Below, piece by piece: positions 25,640 to 33,082 of a stretch of 64,000 nt of DNA. The translations under genes were made by a program, and so were the position numbers. Source of the DNA: Oscillospiraceae bacterium (GTDB lineage: Bacteria > Bacillota > Clostridia > UMGS1810); assembly GCA_015068825.1 (NCBI GenBank), contig SVJU01000007.1, forward strand, positions 1 to 64,000. The letters run 5' to 3'. The stretch's first letter is position 1; each line of letters begins with the position of its first letter. The notes beneath the pieces are model-generated. The model ran no database searches and was not told the DNA's origin. It was given only the letters and a program-made list of their open reading frames with translations.

Positions 25640-26473
25640 TTATACTGTCATCCTCTTCACGATTTGTCTTACTAATTCTTTTACTTCTTGTTGATTTTTT
25701 GCTAAAAATGTGTTATCCATTTGTTTTAATCGTTGTTCTTCTTTTTTTATATCGCCAATACCTTCCATAAAACATTCTTCAATTTCAGTAATCCTGTCTA
25801 CATCTGTTATACTACAAAATTTTCTCGAAAGAATAACCATTTGGCTATTAAGCCTAATATGTTCGGCAAGTATCTTTTCAGCAGGAAGTGTGCCTTCTCT
25901 TAATTTTGCTATACCGCCAAACCCGAAATCTAATTTTTTTTCATTTATTTTTTGTGCTAACAAGTCAACCGTTCCATTTGCCAAAGGCTCAAACATAAAT
26001 TTGTTTTCATAAGATAAATGCAAATCATTAAGACCTATATAAATTCCATCTATTCCGAAAACATTTAAAACATCATCAATTATTTTTGCCGCTTCTTTAT
26101 TTTCCAGTAAAAGGTACGCTTTTGCTCTTCCATTTATTATAGTTACAAATTTTTTTACTTCATCAAGTGTCTTCCACATTGGCAACATAATAATATCTGC
26201 ACCGCTTTGTATTGCTTCTTCAATCTCACTTTTCGAATTGTTATGTATTGGATTAACTCTAACCAAAAGGCTTGCATTTTTTTTATTAAAACCATCTATT
26301 ACTTTTCTTATAGTTCTGATATCATCAAATGTGTGATGATTCTGAACCGTATCCATTCCCTTTTGACGCTTATCTTTTCCAATATACTCCATATCTACAA
26401 ATAAGATGTCAACATTTGCTCTTAATGCAGCTTTTGCAATTTGAGGTTGATTTGTTATATACATAAATTTCAT
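25640..26473 (-). CDS. HpcH/HpaI-family aldolase
   Basis: A 277-residue class II pyruvate aldolase of the HpcH/HpaI/citrate lyase family. It has ILFVDMEYIGKDKR, NPIHNNSKSEIEEAIQSGADIIMLPMWKT, YLLLENKEAAKIIDDV (metal-binding Glu) and GIDGIYIGLNDLHLS (metal-binding Asp). Such enzymes reversibly join pyruvate or a related oxoacid to an aldehyde. The start at 26473 follows ACGGAG at 9 bases; an ORF extension of 21 codons upstream has no ribosome binding site. Within the operon it sits beside the initiating sugar transferase and near the Ldh-family reductase. Confidence 0.85.
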   Translation of the reverse strand: MKFMYITNQPQIAKAALRANVDILFVDMEYIGKDKRQKGMDTVQNHHTFDDIRTIRKVIDGFNKKNASLLVRVNPIHNNSKSEIEEAIQSGADIIMLPMWKTLDEVKKFVTIINGRAKAYLLLENKEAAKIIDDVLNVFGIDGIYIGLNDLHLSYENKFMFEPLANGTVDLLAQKINEKKLDFGFGGIAKLREGTLPAEKILAEHIRLNSQMVILSRKFCSITDVDRITEIEECFMEGIGDIKKEEQRLKQMDNTFLAKNQQEVKELVRQIVKRMTV

Positions 26474-26617
26474 AATTTTATACTCCGTGTGTATTATAGA
26501 ATTACAATCTTTACTCCCATTCAAATTCACATACACAAAATCATATTGTTAAGTAATAAATTAATCAAAATTTTCTTCAAACAATGATTATATAAAATTT
26601 CTAATTTCAGTATGATT

Positions 26618-27736
26618 TCACTTGAACGCATCTTTTTCTAAAGCGAAACCTTGTTTTTCCAACACATCTATGATTCGATCCGCAACGCTATCCCAAGAAT
26701 ATTTTGCTAACAAATTCATATGATCTTTTTTAAGATTTTGAACTAATGCTTTTCCACCACTCAACAGTTTTTCCATCGCAGCCATAAGTTCGTCAGGATC
26801 GTTTTTATCAATCAAATAACCATTTTCACCATTTTGTATAAATTCAGGCATAGCAAAACAGTTTTTTCCAATACATGGCAATCCAAAAATAAGCGCTTCC
26901 AAAAAAACTAGCCCGTATGCTTCAAAATTTGATGGCATAACAAAATAATCGCACATATTATAGTACCTAGCAAGCTCCTTATATGAAAGCGAACCTAGAA
27001 AATGAACTCCGTCAATTCCAACTACAGACAATGGTGGAACCTCAGGACCTGCAACATACAATTCAGGTTTCAATTCTGGATAATGGTTCCTCACTTTTTT
27101 AAAGGCCTGAACAACTAAATCGCCATTTTTACGGTCCCAATTTTTTCCTACAAATAGAAATTTATTTCCCTCTTTCATCGAGTCATCAATTAATGAAACA
27201 TCAACACTACATCCACCACCTACATGAAAGACTTTACATTCTGGCAAACCAGTATTTTTTATCAAATCATTTTTAAGCCATTCAGACATAGTAAATACAC
27301 CACCGCAATTACGATAAAACTCTAATGCTTTTTTTCTTTTAACTTTAAAATTAAATCGATATAATGATTTCTTTAGCAGTGATATATGATTATAATACGA
27401 GTCTTTATTATTAAATTCTCTAAGCATGTAATCTATAGATAAATCTTGATAACAATATGTATTTGCAATAACATTTGATAAGTACTCACCAAAAACAAAA
27501 TATGGTGCACAAGAATCATTGTCGTTATTTATAATGTTTTTAGCATACTCATACTCAAAAGTAGGATAAAAAACTTTGGTCACAACTTTTTTTAAAAAAA
27601 ATTTTTTATCAACAGCAACATTAATTTTTCTTAATCCTATCTTTTTCGAAAGTGCTTGTTCCAATCCGTGCGGGGTACCTGACCATGCCTTACTGTTTTC
27701 ATCTTTCCATGAATATACAAAACAAAGTTTAGACAT
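26618..27736 (-). CDS. Glycosyltransferase family 4
   Basis: A 372-residue GT-B enzyme and the first gene of the glycan operon. N-terminal MSKLCFVYSWKDE, then ACCEPTOR-type basic helices, GVFTMSEWLKNDLI, FLFVGKNWDRKNGDLVVQAF, and the EX7E signature in NFEAYGLVFLEALIFGLPCIG. The start ATG lies 7 bases after AAGGAGG. 144 bp separate it from the aldolase gene, enough for an internal promoter, although no convincing one is visible. Donor unknown. Confidence 0.87.
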   Translation of the reverse strand: MSKLCFVYSWKDENSKAWSGTPHGLEQALSKKIGLRKINVAVDKKFFLKKVVTKVFYPTFEYEYAKNIINNDNDSCAPYFVFGEYLSNVIANTYCYQDLSIDYMLREFNNKDSYYNHISLLKKSLYRFNFKVKRKKALEFYRNCGGVFTMSEWLKNDLIKNTGLPECKVFHVGGGCSVDVSLIDDSMKEGNKFLFVGKNWDRKNGDLVVQAFKKVRNHYPELKPELYVAGPEVPPLSVVGIDGVHFLGSLSYKELARYYNMCDYFVMPSNFEAYGLVFLEALIFGLPCIGKNCFAMPEFIQNGENGYLIDKNDPDELMAAMEKLLSGGKALVQNLKKDHMNLLAKYSWDSVADRIIDVLEKQGFALEKDAFK

Positions 27737-27794
27737 ACAAATCCTCCTTGTTAATATCAAACAAACATTAAAATTTGCAACTTAACCCAACTGT

Positions 27795-27823
27795 ATTATA
27801 CATAAAATTTAACAAAATGTCAA
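27795..27823 (-). promoter_or_regulatory. Near-consensus sigma-A promoter of the glycan operon
   Basis: Read on the minus strand, TTGACA (27818-27823), 17-bp spacer, TATAAT (27795-27800). Both hexamers are perfect consensus. The transcript would run 17.8 kb to the terminator at 9982. Confidence 0.85.
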
Positions 27824-27875
27824 TGTATATCAATACCGCCTTTAAAATTTCATTTTTATCATTTGTCCACTTATC

Positions 27876-27908
27876 AAAAAGAACTGCAAAAATATGCAGT
27901 TCTTTTTT
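27876..27908 (-). terminator. Terminator of the baseplate-like gene pair
   Basis: Stem AAAGAACTGCA with complement and a long T run on the minus strand. It isolates the glycan promoter from upstream transcription. Confidence 0.88.
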
Positions 27909-28725
27909 AATTTAAGTTTTTCTTTAAATATACCGCTTTAATCATTGGAGTGATACATTTTGATTTTAAAAATATTTTATTTGTACCATTTGCAATTTTT
28001 ATAGAAGGAAGTTTGTTTTTTATATAATTTATCGAACACTTCTTCTCTAAAACATCATTTAAAACAACTACACTTTCGTAAGCTGGTCTAACTACCTCAT
28101 AATTTGTCTCAAACTCTCCTTCTTCAAACTGAAATGTATTAATATCAATATATAACCAACTCCTGTAATCTATTGAATCTATCCCAATGTAAGAAATTGT
28201 TTTGCCTGGGGCAGATGTAAAAACTTTCTTTTCCCAAATACCTTTACTCGTCGCAACAAAAAATCTATTTTTTGTTCCATCTGTATAGTAAATTACAAAC
28301 GGACAAAATGCAACAGAGCCAGCTGCGTTTTTTTTAACATCTTTAAAATCAAAAGATACTGTATATTGCGTATTTTCTTTATATTCCAGCTTCTTATATG
28401 GCATAGTTTTTGAGTCTGTAAATCTCACACATTCCCTACCATCTTCAATAATTTCACTGTAGTTTTCTCCACATACAGAATAAAAATCCGTAGCTTTTAA
28501 CAAATTTTTCCCACTATTTACAATACTTATTTTATATTTGCCGTAGTTTTCATCATTTTTATCGGTTACCATATCTCCTACTCCGCCTTCACTTCCATAA
28601 ATGGTATAATCCTTTAAATATCCAGGAACAGCATCATTTATTATAATAGGATAGCCTTGAGCGAATGCTCTTTTTATTGGATAATCAGAAAATGAATTCC
28701 TTAAAATATTGGTTCCATTAATCAA
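27907..28725 (-). CDS. Phage tail/baseplate-associated-like protein
   Basis: A roughly 272-residue protein that is probably beta-rich. It contains YTIYGSEGGVGDMVTDKND and KYKISIVNSGKNLL followed by a jelly-roll-like stretch (YTVSFDFKDV, FVIYYTDGTKNRF, SYIGIDSIDYRSWLYIDI). Segments of this wording recur in minor structural proteins of Clostridia prophages and are often carbohydrate-binding. The start is uncertain: TTG 28725 is 8 bases after GGAGG, while ATG 28731 is only 2 bases away. The gene overlaps its upstream partner. No tail, capsid or portal genes are nearby. Function is inferred from appearance. Confidence 0.65.
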   Translation of the reverse strand: MINGTNILRNSFSDYPIKRAFAQGYPIIINDAVPGYLKDYTIYGSEGGVGDMVTDKNDENYGKYKISIVNSGKNLLKATDFYSVCGENYSEIIEDGRECVRFTDSKTMPYKKLEYKENTQYTVSFDFKDVKKNAAGSVAFCPFVIYYTDGTKNRFFVATSKGIWEKKVFTSAPGKTISYIGIDSIDYRSWLYIDINTFQFEEGEFETNYEVVRPAYESVVVLNDVLEKKCSINYIKNKLPSIKIANGTNKIFLKSKCITPMIKAVYLKKNLN

Positions 28726-29521
28726 TATCATAACCTCCAACAAAAGCTAAAATATCAGCTCCGTCAAAATAAAATGTGATAACATATTTTGTTTTTGGCA
28801 AAGGATGAAACACCTTATTTTGACAATCAAGTCCTGTAAAAATAATGTTTTTTTCGCTTTCAAATGTAAAATCATTTTCTGAAGTTGAAAAAACAAGTTC
28901 GCTTGTGTGCATCAATAAATACTTTTCATCAGTTTTTTCAAGGCCATTATCTTTAAGTTCAAAATCAGTTATAAAAATGCCTGTTTCATTGATAATATCA
29001 AGTCTTTTTACCGAATTGTTTTTCATTAAAATATATGCCTTATTATCATTTGTTGAAACATCGTTATCAATAAATTTACGATAGTTTTCTTCCGCCTCTT
29101 TTTTTGTGTTTACAAGTTGTAAAATTAAATCATTAAAAGTTGATGATTCTTCCTCAGTAATTGCATTGTCACAATTTATATCTTCAACAACTTCAAAATA
29201 AAATTTTGTACTGCTTACTCTTATCTCGGCTTTATAAAAGCTTATTTCACCCATAACCTTCCCTGAATGTCGCACAACAGATGGCGAAATTTCATAAACA
29301 AATCTACCTTCTTTAAGATTTAAAATCTCACTTACAACCACATCTTCATCAGGAAGTTTGAATTTTATAATGCAATAATCACATTCTGTCAGTGGTGAAA
29401 AATAAAATCTGTGATCACCATAATCGTTTTGTTTAAGCTTAAATTCAGTATAAAAGCTCTCTTCTTTAAATTCTTTATTATAATCCATACTCAAATACTT
29501 ATCCAGATTATATTCAAACAT
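28718..29521 (-). CDS. Baseplate upper protein (BppU)-like protein
   Basis: A 267-residue protein. The N-terminal 140 residues resemble the N-domain of phage BppU: CDYCIIKFKLPDEDVVVSE, GRFVYEISPSVVRHSGKVMGEISFYK and SSTKFYFEVVEDI form a beta-sandwich that in lactococcal phages anchors receptor-binding proteins. A helical linker (FNDLILQLVNTKKEAEENYRKF, about 148-170) and a second beta-rich half follow. ATG after AAAAAGGAGG. Likely partner of the following gene. The similarity is by pattern; low-identity beta proteins are easily misassigned. Confidence 0.6.
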   Translation of the reverse strand: MFEYNLDKYLSMDYNKEFKEESFYTEFKLKQNDYGDHRFYFSPLTECDYCIIKFKLPDEDVVVSEILNLKEGRFVYEISPSVVRHSGKVMGEISFYKAEIRVSSTKFYFEVVEDINCDNAITEEESSTFNDLILQLVNTKKEAEENYRKFIDNDVSTNDNKAYILMKNNSVKRLDIINETGIFITDFELKDNGLEKTDEKYLLMHTSELVFSTSENDFTFESEKNIIFTGLDCQNKVFHPLPKTKYVITFYFDGADILAFVGGYDID

Positions 29522-29545
29522 TTAAAAATCCTCCTTTTTAATATA

Positions 29546-29591
29546 TTTCCCGGCTAAATTAACCTTCTCATATCAAAAAAGGATTTTTAGG
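29546..29591 (-). promoter_or_regulatory. Leader blocks upstream of the BppU-like gene, shared with 9928-9972
   Basis: Minus-strand order: CCTAAAAATCCTTTTTT, about 18 bases, TTTAGCCGGGAAA, then 24 bases to the start codon. Conserved bases and spacings match the leader of the lysis cassette 19.6 kb away in the same orientation. Both copies follow directly after a terminator. Confidence 0.55.
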
Positions 29592-29599
29592 AAAACAAA

Positions 29600-29630
29600 A
29601 AACGGACTGCGTTTTGTACGCAATCCGTTT
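29600..29630 (-). terminator. Terminator of rnj
   Basis: Stem AAACGGAxTGCG with complement, seven-base loop and T run on the minus strand. Confidence 0.85.
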
Positions 29631-29635
29631 ATATT

Positions 29636-31297
29636 TTAAACCTCCATTATTACAGGAAGTATCATTGGTTTTCTCTTTGTAGAATGATAAATATGGTCTG
29701 ATATTTTATTTTTCATATTTGTTTTAATAGTAGTCCAATCGTGTATTTTATTATCTACACACGCCTCAATACACTGCTTTGAAACAGCTTCTATTTCTTC
29801 CATAAGTGTTTCGGACTCCCTTACATAAACAAATCCTCTTGATATAACTGCAGGTCCTGACACGATAGCATGATTTTGCGATGAAATAGTAACAACCACA
29901 ATAATAAGTCCGTCTTGTGCAAGATGTTTTCTGTCTCGAAGAACAATATTACCAACATCACCGACGCCAAGTCCATCTACAAGCACTTTTCCTGATGGAA
30001 CTGCGCCTGTAATTTTAGCTTCATTTGCATCAAACTCAAGCACCTTGCCTATATCCATAATAATTATATTTTTCTTTTCAACACCCATAAGCTCGGCCAA
30101 ATCCGCATGAAGTTTTAAATGGCGATACTCACCATGAACAGGAATAAAATATTTCGGTTTTGTAAGTCCCATAATAATTTTCAACTCTTCCTGACAGGCA
30201 TGGCCTGAAACGTGCATATCGGAGCTGTCATATATAACCTCTGCACCTTTTTTGAAAAGTTCATTTACAACATTTGACACAAGCTTTTCGTTTCCGGGAA
30301 TAGGATTTGCCGAAACAACAACTAAATCATCTTTTGTAAGTTCAACTTTTCTGTGGTCAGAAAATGCCATTCTGTAAAGAGCACTCATTGGCTCGCCCTG
30401 ACTTCCGGTTGTAATTATAACAAGTTGACTTGGACGGTATTTTTTGATATCGTCAATATCAATTAAAACGCCTTCAGGAATTTTGGTATAACCTAAATTC
30501 ATTGCAACCTCTAATATAGTTACCATACTTCTTCCCGAAACCGCAACCTTTCTGCCATATTTATGTGCAGAATTTATAATTTGCTGAACACGGTGAACAT
30601 TTGATGCAAATGTTGCAACAATAATTCTTTTTTTGGTTGATTCAAAAACATGGTCAAGCGATGAACCTACTGTTCTTTCAGATAGTGTATAACCTGGTCT
30701 TTCAACATTTGTACTGTCACTCATAAGTGCAAGCACACCCTCATTACCAAGCTGACCTAATCTTGCAAGGTCTATCATTTTGCCTTCAATGGGAGTTGTG
30801 TCAATTTTAAAGTCACCCATATGAACAACAATACCCGCAGGCGTTTTTATTGCATAAGCAACAGCATCAGCAATTGAGTGATTTGACCTTATTGCCTCAA
30901 ACGAAAAACAGCCTATTTTGGCAACATCACCGGCAGAAATTCTGTTTAATTTTACTTTTGATAAAAGATTATGTTCTTTTAATTTATTCTGAACAATACC
31001 AAGTGTTAAATTTGTTCCGTAAACAGGAACATTAAATTCACTTAAGAAAAACGGCAAAGCACCGATATGGTCTTCATGACCATGTGTTAAAACAACAGCT
31101 CTTACCTTTTCTTTATTTTTTATTAAATATGAAAAATCGGGAATAACAAAGTCAATTCCCGGCATCTCTTCATCCGGAAAAGCCATACCGCAGTCAACAA
31201 CAACAATGTCGTTACCGTACTCAAAAACCGTCATATTTTTGCCGATTTCATTAAGTCCGCCAAGCGGTATAATTTTTAATTTTGATTTTTTTGCCAT
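29636..31297 (-). CDS. rnj: Ribonuclease J
   Basis: A 553-residue metallo-beta-lactamase/beta-CASP nuclease that processes and decays mRNA. It has PLGGLNEIGKNMT, the zinc motif LTHGHEDHIGALP (HxHxDH), MGDFKIDTTP, the beta-CASP blocks SGRSMV and TTGSQGEPMSAL, and PVHGEYRHLKLH. Length matches RNase J1/J2. ATG 31297 lies 7 bases after AGGAGG; the ATG two codons earlier abuts the ribosome binding site. Monocistronic, with its own promoter and terminator. Confidence 0.95.
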   Translation of the reverse strand: MAKKSKLKIIPLGGLNEIGKNMTVFEYGNDIVVVDCGMAFPDEEMPGIDFVIPDFSYLIKNKEKVRAVVLTHGHEDHIGALPFFLSEFNVPVYGTNLTLGIVQNKLKEHNLLSKVKLNRISAGDVAKIGCFSFEAIRSNHSIADAVAYAIKTPAGIVVHMGDFKIDTTPIEGKMIDLARLGQLGNEGVLALMSDSTNVERPGYTLSERTVGSSLDHVFESTKKRIIVATFASNVHRVQQIINSAHKYGRKVAVSGRSMVTILEVAMNLGYTKIPEGVLIDIDDIKKYRPSQLVIITTGSQGEPMSALYRMAFSDHRKVELTKDDLVVVSANPIPGNEKLVSNVVNELFKKGAEVIYDSSDMHVSGHACQEELKIIMGLTKPKYFIPVHGEYRHLKLHADLAELMGVEKKNIIIMDIGKVLEFDANEAKITGAVPSGKVLVDGLGVGDVGNIVLRDRKHLAQDGLIIVVVTISSQNHAIVSGPAVISRGFVYVRESETLMEEIEAVSKQCIEACVDNKIHDWTTIKTNMKNKISDHIYHSTKRKPMILPVIMEV

Positions 31298-31474
31298 AAG
31301 CATACCTCCTGATAATTTTTTTAAATAAACACACAAAAACACAAGGCTTATGTAATTTTTAAGCCAAATTTTAAAAATATTAAGTTTTAGTCCGCACTTA
31401 TCATATGTGTTTTTCTTTAAGTAAATATGTTAAAATAATCCGGTAATTTTTTCCGTTCAAAATAAATCATACAT

Positions 31475-31503
31475 ATTATATCATACTTTTTTTAATATTA
31501 CAA
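31475..31503 (-). promoter_or_regulatory. Promoter of rnj
   Basis: Minus strand: TTGTAA (31498-31503), 17-bp spacer, TATAAT (31475-31480). It gives a long untranslated leader of about 170 bases. Confidence 0.65.
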
Positions 31504-31578
31504 ATACTTTTTTAAAAAATATTCGTTTTGTAACATAACTAATTATTGACTTGCAAAAATATTAATATACATTTTTTG

Positions 31579-31607
31579 TAGACAAGCCAAAAATATTAAT
31601 GTATAAT
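31579..31607 (+). promoter_or_regulatory. Promoter of the PPC-domain gene
   Basis: TAGACA (31579-31584), 17-bp spacer, TATAAT (31602-31607). It is very close to the start codon, giving a leader of about 14 bases that still contains AAAGGAG. Confidence 0.65.
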
Positions 31608-31627
31608 ATTTAAAGGAGTTGATATAT

Positions 31628-32044
31628 ATGGAATATTTAGTATGTGAAAACGATATTATTGTAAGAATACAAAAAGGAGAAGAAATTTTAGCTTCTCTTA
31701 ATACGCTTTGTAAAGAACTTAATATTACCGCCGGCTCACTAACAGGACTTGGGGCTTGCGACAATGTTACAATGGGACTTTACAGCCTGGAAGAAAAGAA
31801 ATATTTTAAAAATACTTTTAAAGGCGAATTTGAAATTTCATCACTTACAGGAAATATTTCAACAAAAGATAACGAGCCATATCTTCACCTTCACATAACT
31901 GTTTCTAACGGTAATGGCGAAACCTTTGGCGGGCATTTGAACGAATGCTTTATAAGTGCAACAAGTGAAATATTCATTCATAAAATAGATGCAAAATTAG
32001 AAAGATATCCAGACAAAGAAACAGGACTTAACTTTATACTTTAA
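31628..32044 (+). CDS. PPC/DUF296-domain protein
   Basis: A 138-residue single-domain protein of the plant-and-prokaryote-conserved (PPC, DUF296) family. It has LNTLCKELNITAGSLTGLGACDNVTMG, a central strand pair, EISSLTGNIS, PYLHLHITVSNGNGETFGGHLNECFI and a C-terminal ERYPDKETGL. The HLHI...GGHL residues form the trimer's conserved surface. Bacterial members are often called DNA-binding, but a biochemical role is not established. ATG 31628 follows AAAGGAG. Monocistronic. Confidence 0.88.
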   Translation: MEYLVCENDIIVRIQKGEEILASLNTLCKELNITAGSLTGLGACDNVTMGLYSLEEKKYFKNTFKGEFEISSLTGNISTKDNEPYLHLHITVSNGNGETFGGHLNECFISATSEIFIHKIDAKLERYPDKETGLNFIL

Positions 32045-32046
32045 CA

Positions 32047-32078
32047 AAAACCCCGTTTTCAAACGAAAACGGGGTTTT
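32047..32078. terminator. Bidirectional terminator
   Basis: A perfect inverted repeat, AAAACCCCGTTTTC with an AAAC loop, serving the PPC gene and the convergent rubredoxin gene. Confidence 0.9.
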
Positions 32079-32081
32079 AAA

Positions 32082-32240
32082 TTATTCTTCTGAGAACATA
32101 TCCTTACCTACACCACAAAGCGGACAAGCAAAATCATCAGGCAAATCTTCAAATTTTGTTCCAGGTTCAATACCCATATCAGGTGCACCGGCCTCTTCGT
32201 CATAAATCCAACCACATGCGTCACATACATATTTTTTCAT
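32082..32240 (-). CDS. Rubredoxin
   Basis: A 52-residue iron protein with the two Cys knuckles [11 protein letters not shown] (Cys6, Cys9) and [11 protein letters not shown] (Cys39, Cys42). The four cysteines bind one iron atom. Length, spacing and the [12 protein letters not shown] segment are textbook rubredoxin. It carries single electrons in the cytoplasm, typically to oxygen- or peroxide-reducing proteins in anaerobes; no partner gene is adjacent. The start follows AGGAGGCG. Ends at the shared terminator. Confidence 0.95.
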   Translation of the reverse strand: MKKYVCDACGWIYDEEAGAPDMGIEPGTKFEDLPDDFACPLCGVGKDMFSEE

Positions 32241-32351
32241 GTTTTTTCGCCTCCTTATTATTTTAATTTAAAATTAGAATATCACACTTTTTATAAATTA
32301 TCAACACAAAAATTTCTTTTTATTCAATTATTTATAACAATGAATATTATG

Positions 32352-32381
32352 TTGACAATAAAATATATTTTATGTTAGAAT
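32352..32381 (+). promoter_or_regulatory. Promoter of mntP
   Basis: TTGACA (32352-32357), 18-bp spacer, TAGAAT (32376-32381). Confidence 0.75.
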
Positions 32382-32391
32382 TTACTTACTG

Positions 32392-32416
32392 CCAAGTAAG
32401 GTTTTACCATACTTGG
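32392..32416 (+). promoter_or_regulatory. 25-bp palindrome just after the mntP transcription start
   Basis: Inverted repeat CCAAGTA-A-GGT, TTT loop, ACC-A-TACTTGG, lying right after the predicted start site and followed by TTTTAT. It could be a metalloregulator operator or an RNA hairpin. It lacks the conserved GGGGAG core of the yybP-ykoY manganese riboswitch. Confidence 0.5.
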
Positions 32417-32443
32417 TTTTATAGTTATTTTATGGAGGCAAAA

Positions 32444-33031
32444 ATGAATTTAGGGTTTATGTTCTTTTTTAACAGCATACTACTTGGAACAGGACTTGCA
32501 ATGGATGCTTTTTCAGTTTCGCTTGCAAACGGGCTTAATGAACCTTGTATGAAAAAAAGCAAGATTTTGTGTATTGCCGGTGTTTTTGCATTTTTTCAGG
32601 CATTTATGCCAATGCTTGGATGGGTATGTATTCACACAATTGTTGAACACTTTAAAGCTTTTGAAAAACTCATTCCGTTTCTTGCACTTATTCTTTTAGG
32701 ATACATAGGAATAAAAATGATAATAGACGGCATTAAAGAAAAAAAAGAAGATGATGAGAAAAAATGTTCCGTTGGTATTGCCTCACTTTTTGTTCAGGGC
32801 ATAGCCACATCAATAGACGCTCTTTCTGTGGGATTTACCATTGCAGATTATAATTTTTTATCAGCTCTTTTTGAATCATTAATTATTGCACTTGTTACAT
32901 TTATTATATGTATACTGGGCGTTATAATAGGCAAAAAAGCAGGAACGGTTCTTGAGGGTAAGGCAAGCATTTTTGGCGGTGCAATTTTAATTTTTATCGG
33001 CATAGAAATTTTTGTAAAAGGATTATTTTAA
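32444..33031 (+). CDS. mntP: Manganese efflux pump MntP
   Basis: A 195-residue, six-helix membrane protein made of two repeats of the DUF204/MntP fold. The matching acidic motifs are GLAMDAFSVSLANGL in repeat 1 and GIATSIDALSVGF in repeat 2; their aspartates bind Mn2+. A charged cytoplasmic loop (KEKKEDDEKK) separates the repeats. It exports manganese from the cytoplasm. ATG 32444 follows GGAGG; an upstream ORF extension overlaps the promoter region. Monocistronic, with a palindrome in its leader that suggests metal-dependent control. Confidence 0.92.
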   Translation: MNLGFMFFFNSILLGTGLAMDAFSVSLANGLNEPCMKKSKILCIAGVFAFFQAFMPMLGWVCIHTIVEHFKAFEKLIPFLALILLGYIGIKMIIDGIKEKKEDDEKKCSVGIASLFVQGIATSIDALSVGFTIADYNFLSALFESLIIALVTFIICILGVIIGKKAGTVLEGKASIFGGAILIFIGIEIFVKGLF

Positions 33032-33036
33032 ACTAA

Positions 33037-33080
33037 AAGGCAGAAACGAATTTTTAATTTTTCGTTTCTGCCTTGTTTTT
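33037..33080. terminator. Terminator between mntP and mrp (convergent)
   Basis: Long stem AAGGCAGAAACGAA and its complement, with a T run on the plus strand and an A-rich side for the minus strand. Confidence 0.88.
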
Positions 33081-33082
33081 TA

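Larger units (their letters stand above)
31298..31627. other. 330-bp intergenic region with two divergent promoters
   Basis: No gene is visible. It holds the rnj promoter on the minus strand, the PPC-protein promoter on the plus strand, a leader of about 180 bases before rnj, and an imperfect direct repeat (31548-31570 and 31581-31605; GAC-nnGC-AAAAATATTAATnTA) over the plus-strand promoter region. Confidence 0.6.

Noticed and set aside
26474..26617. Internal promoter before the aldolase gene
   Set aside because: A TATAAT is present on the minus strand, but the only -35-like hexamers are at poor spacing.
32382..32443. yybP-ykoY manganese riboswitch in the mntP leader
   Set aside because: The leader is about 60 bases and lacks the conserved GGGGAG core and second stem.
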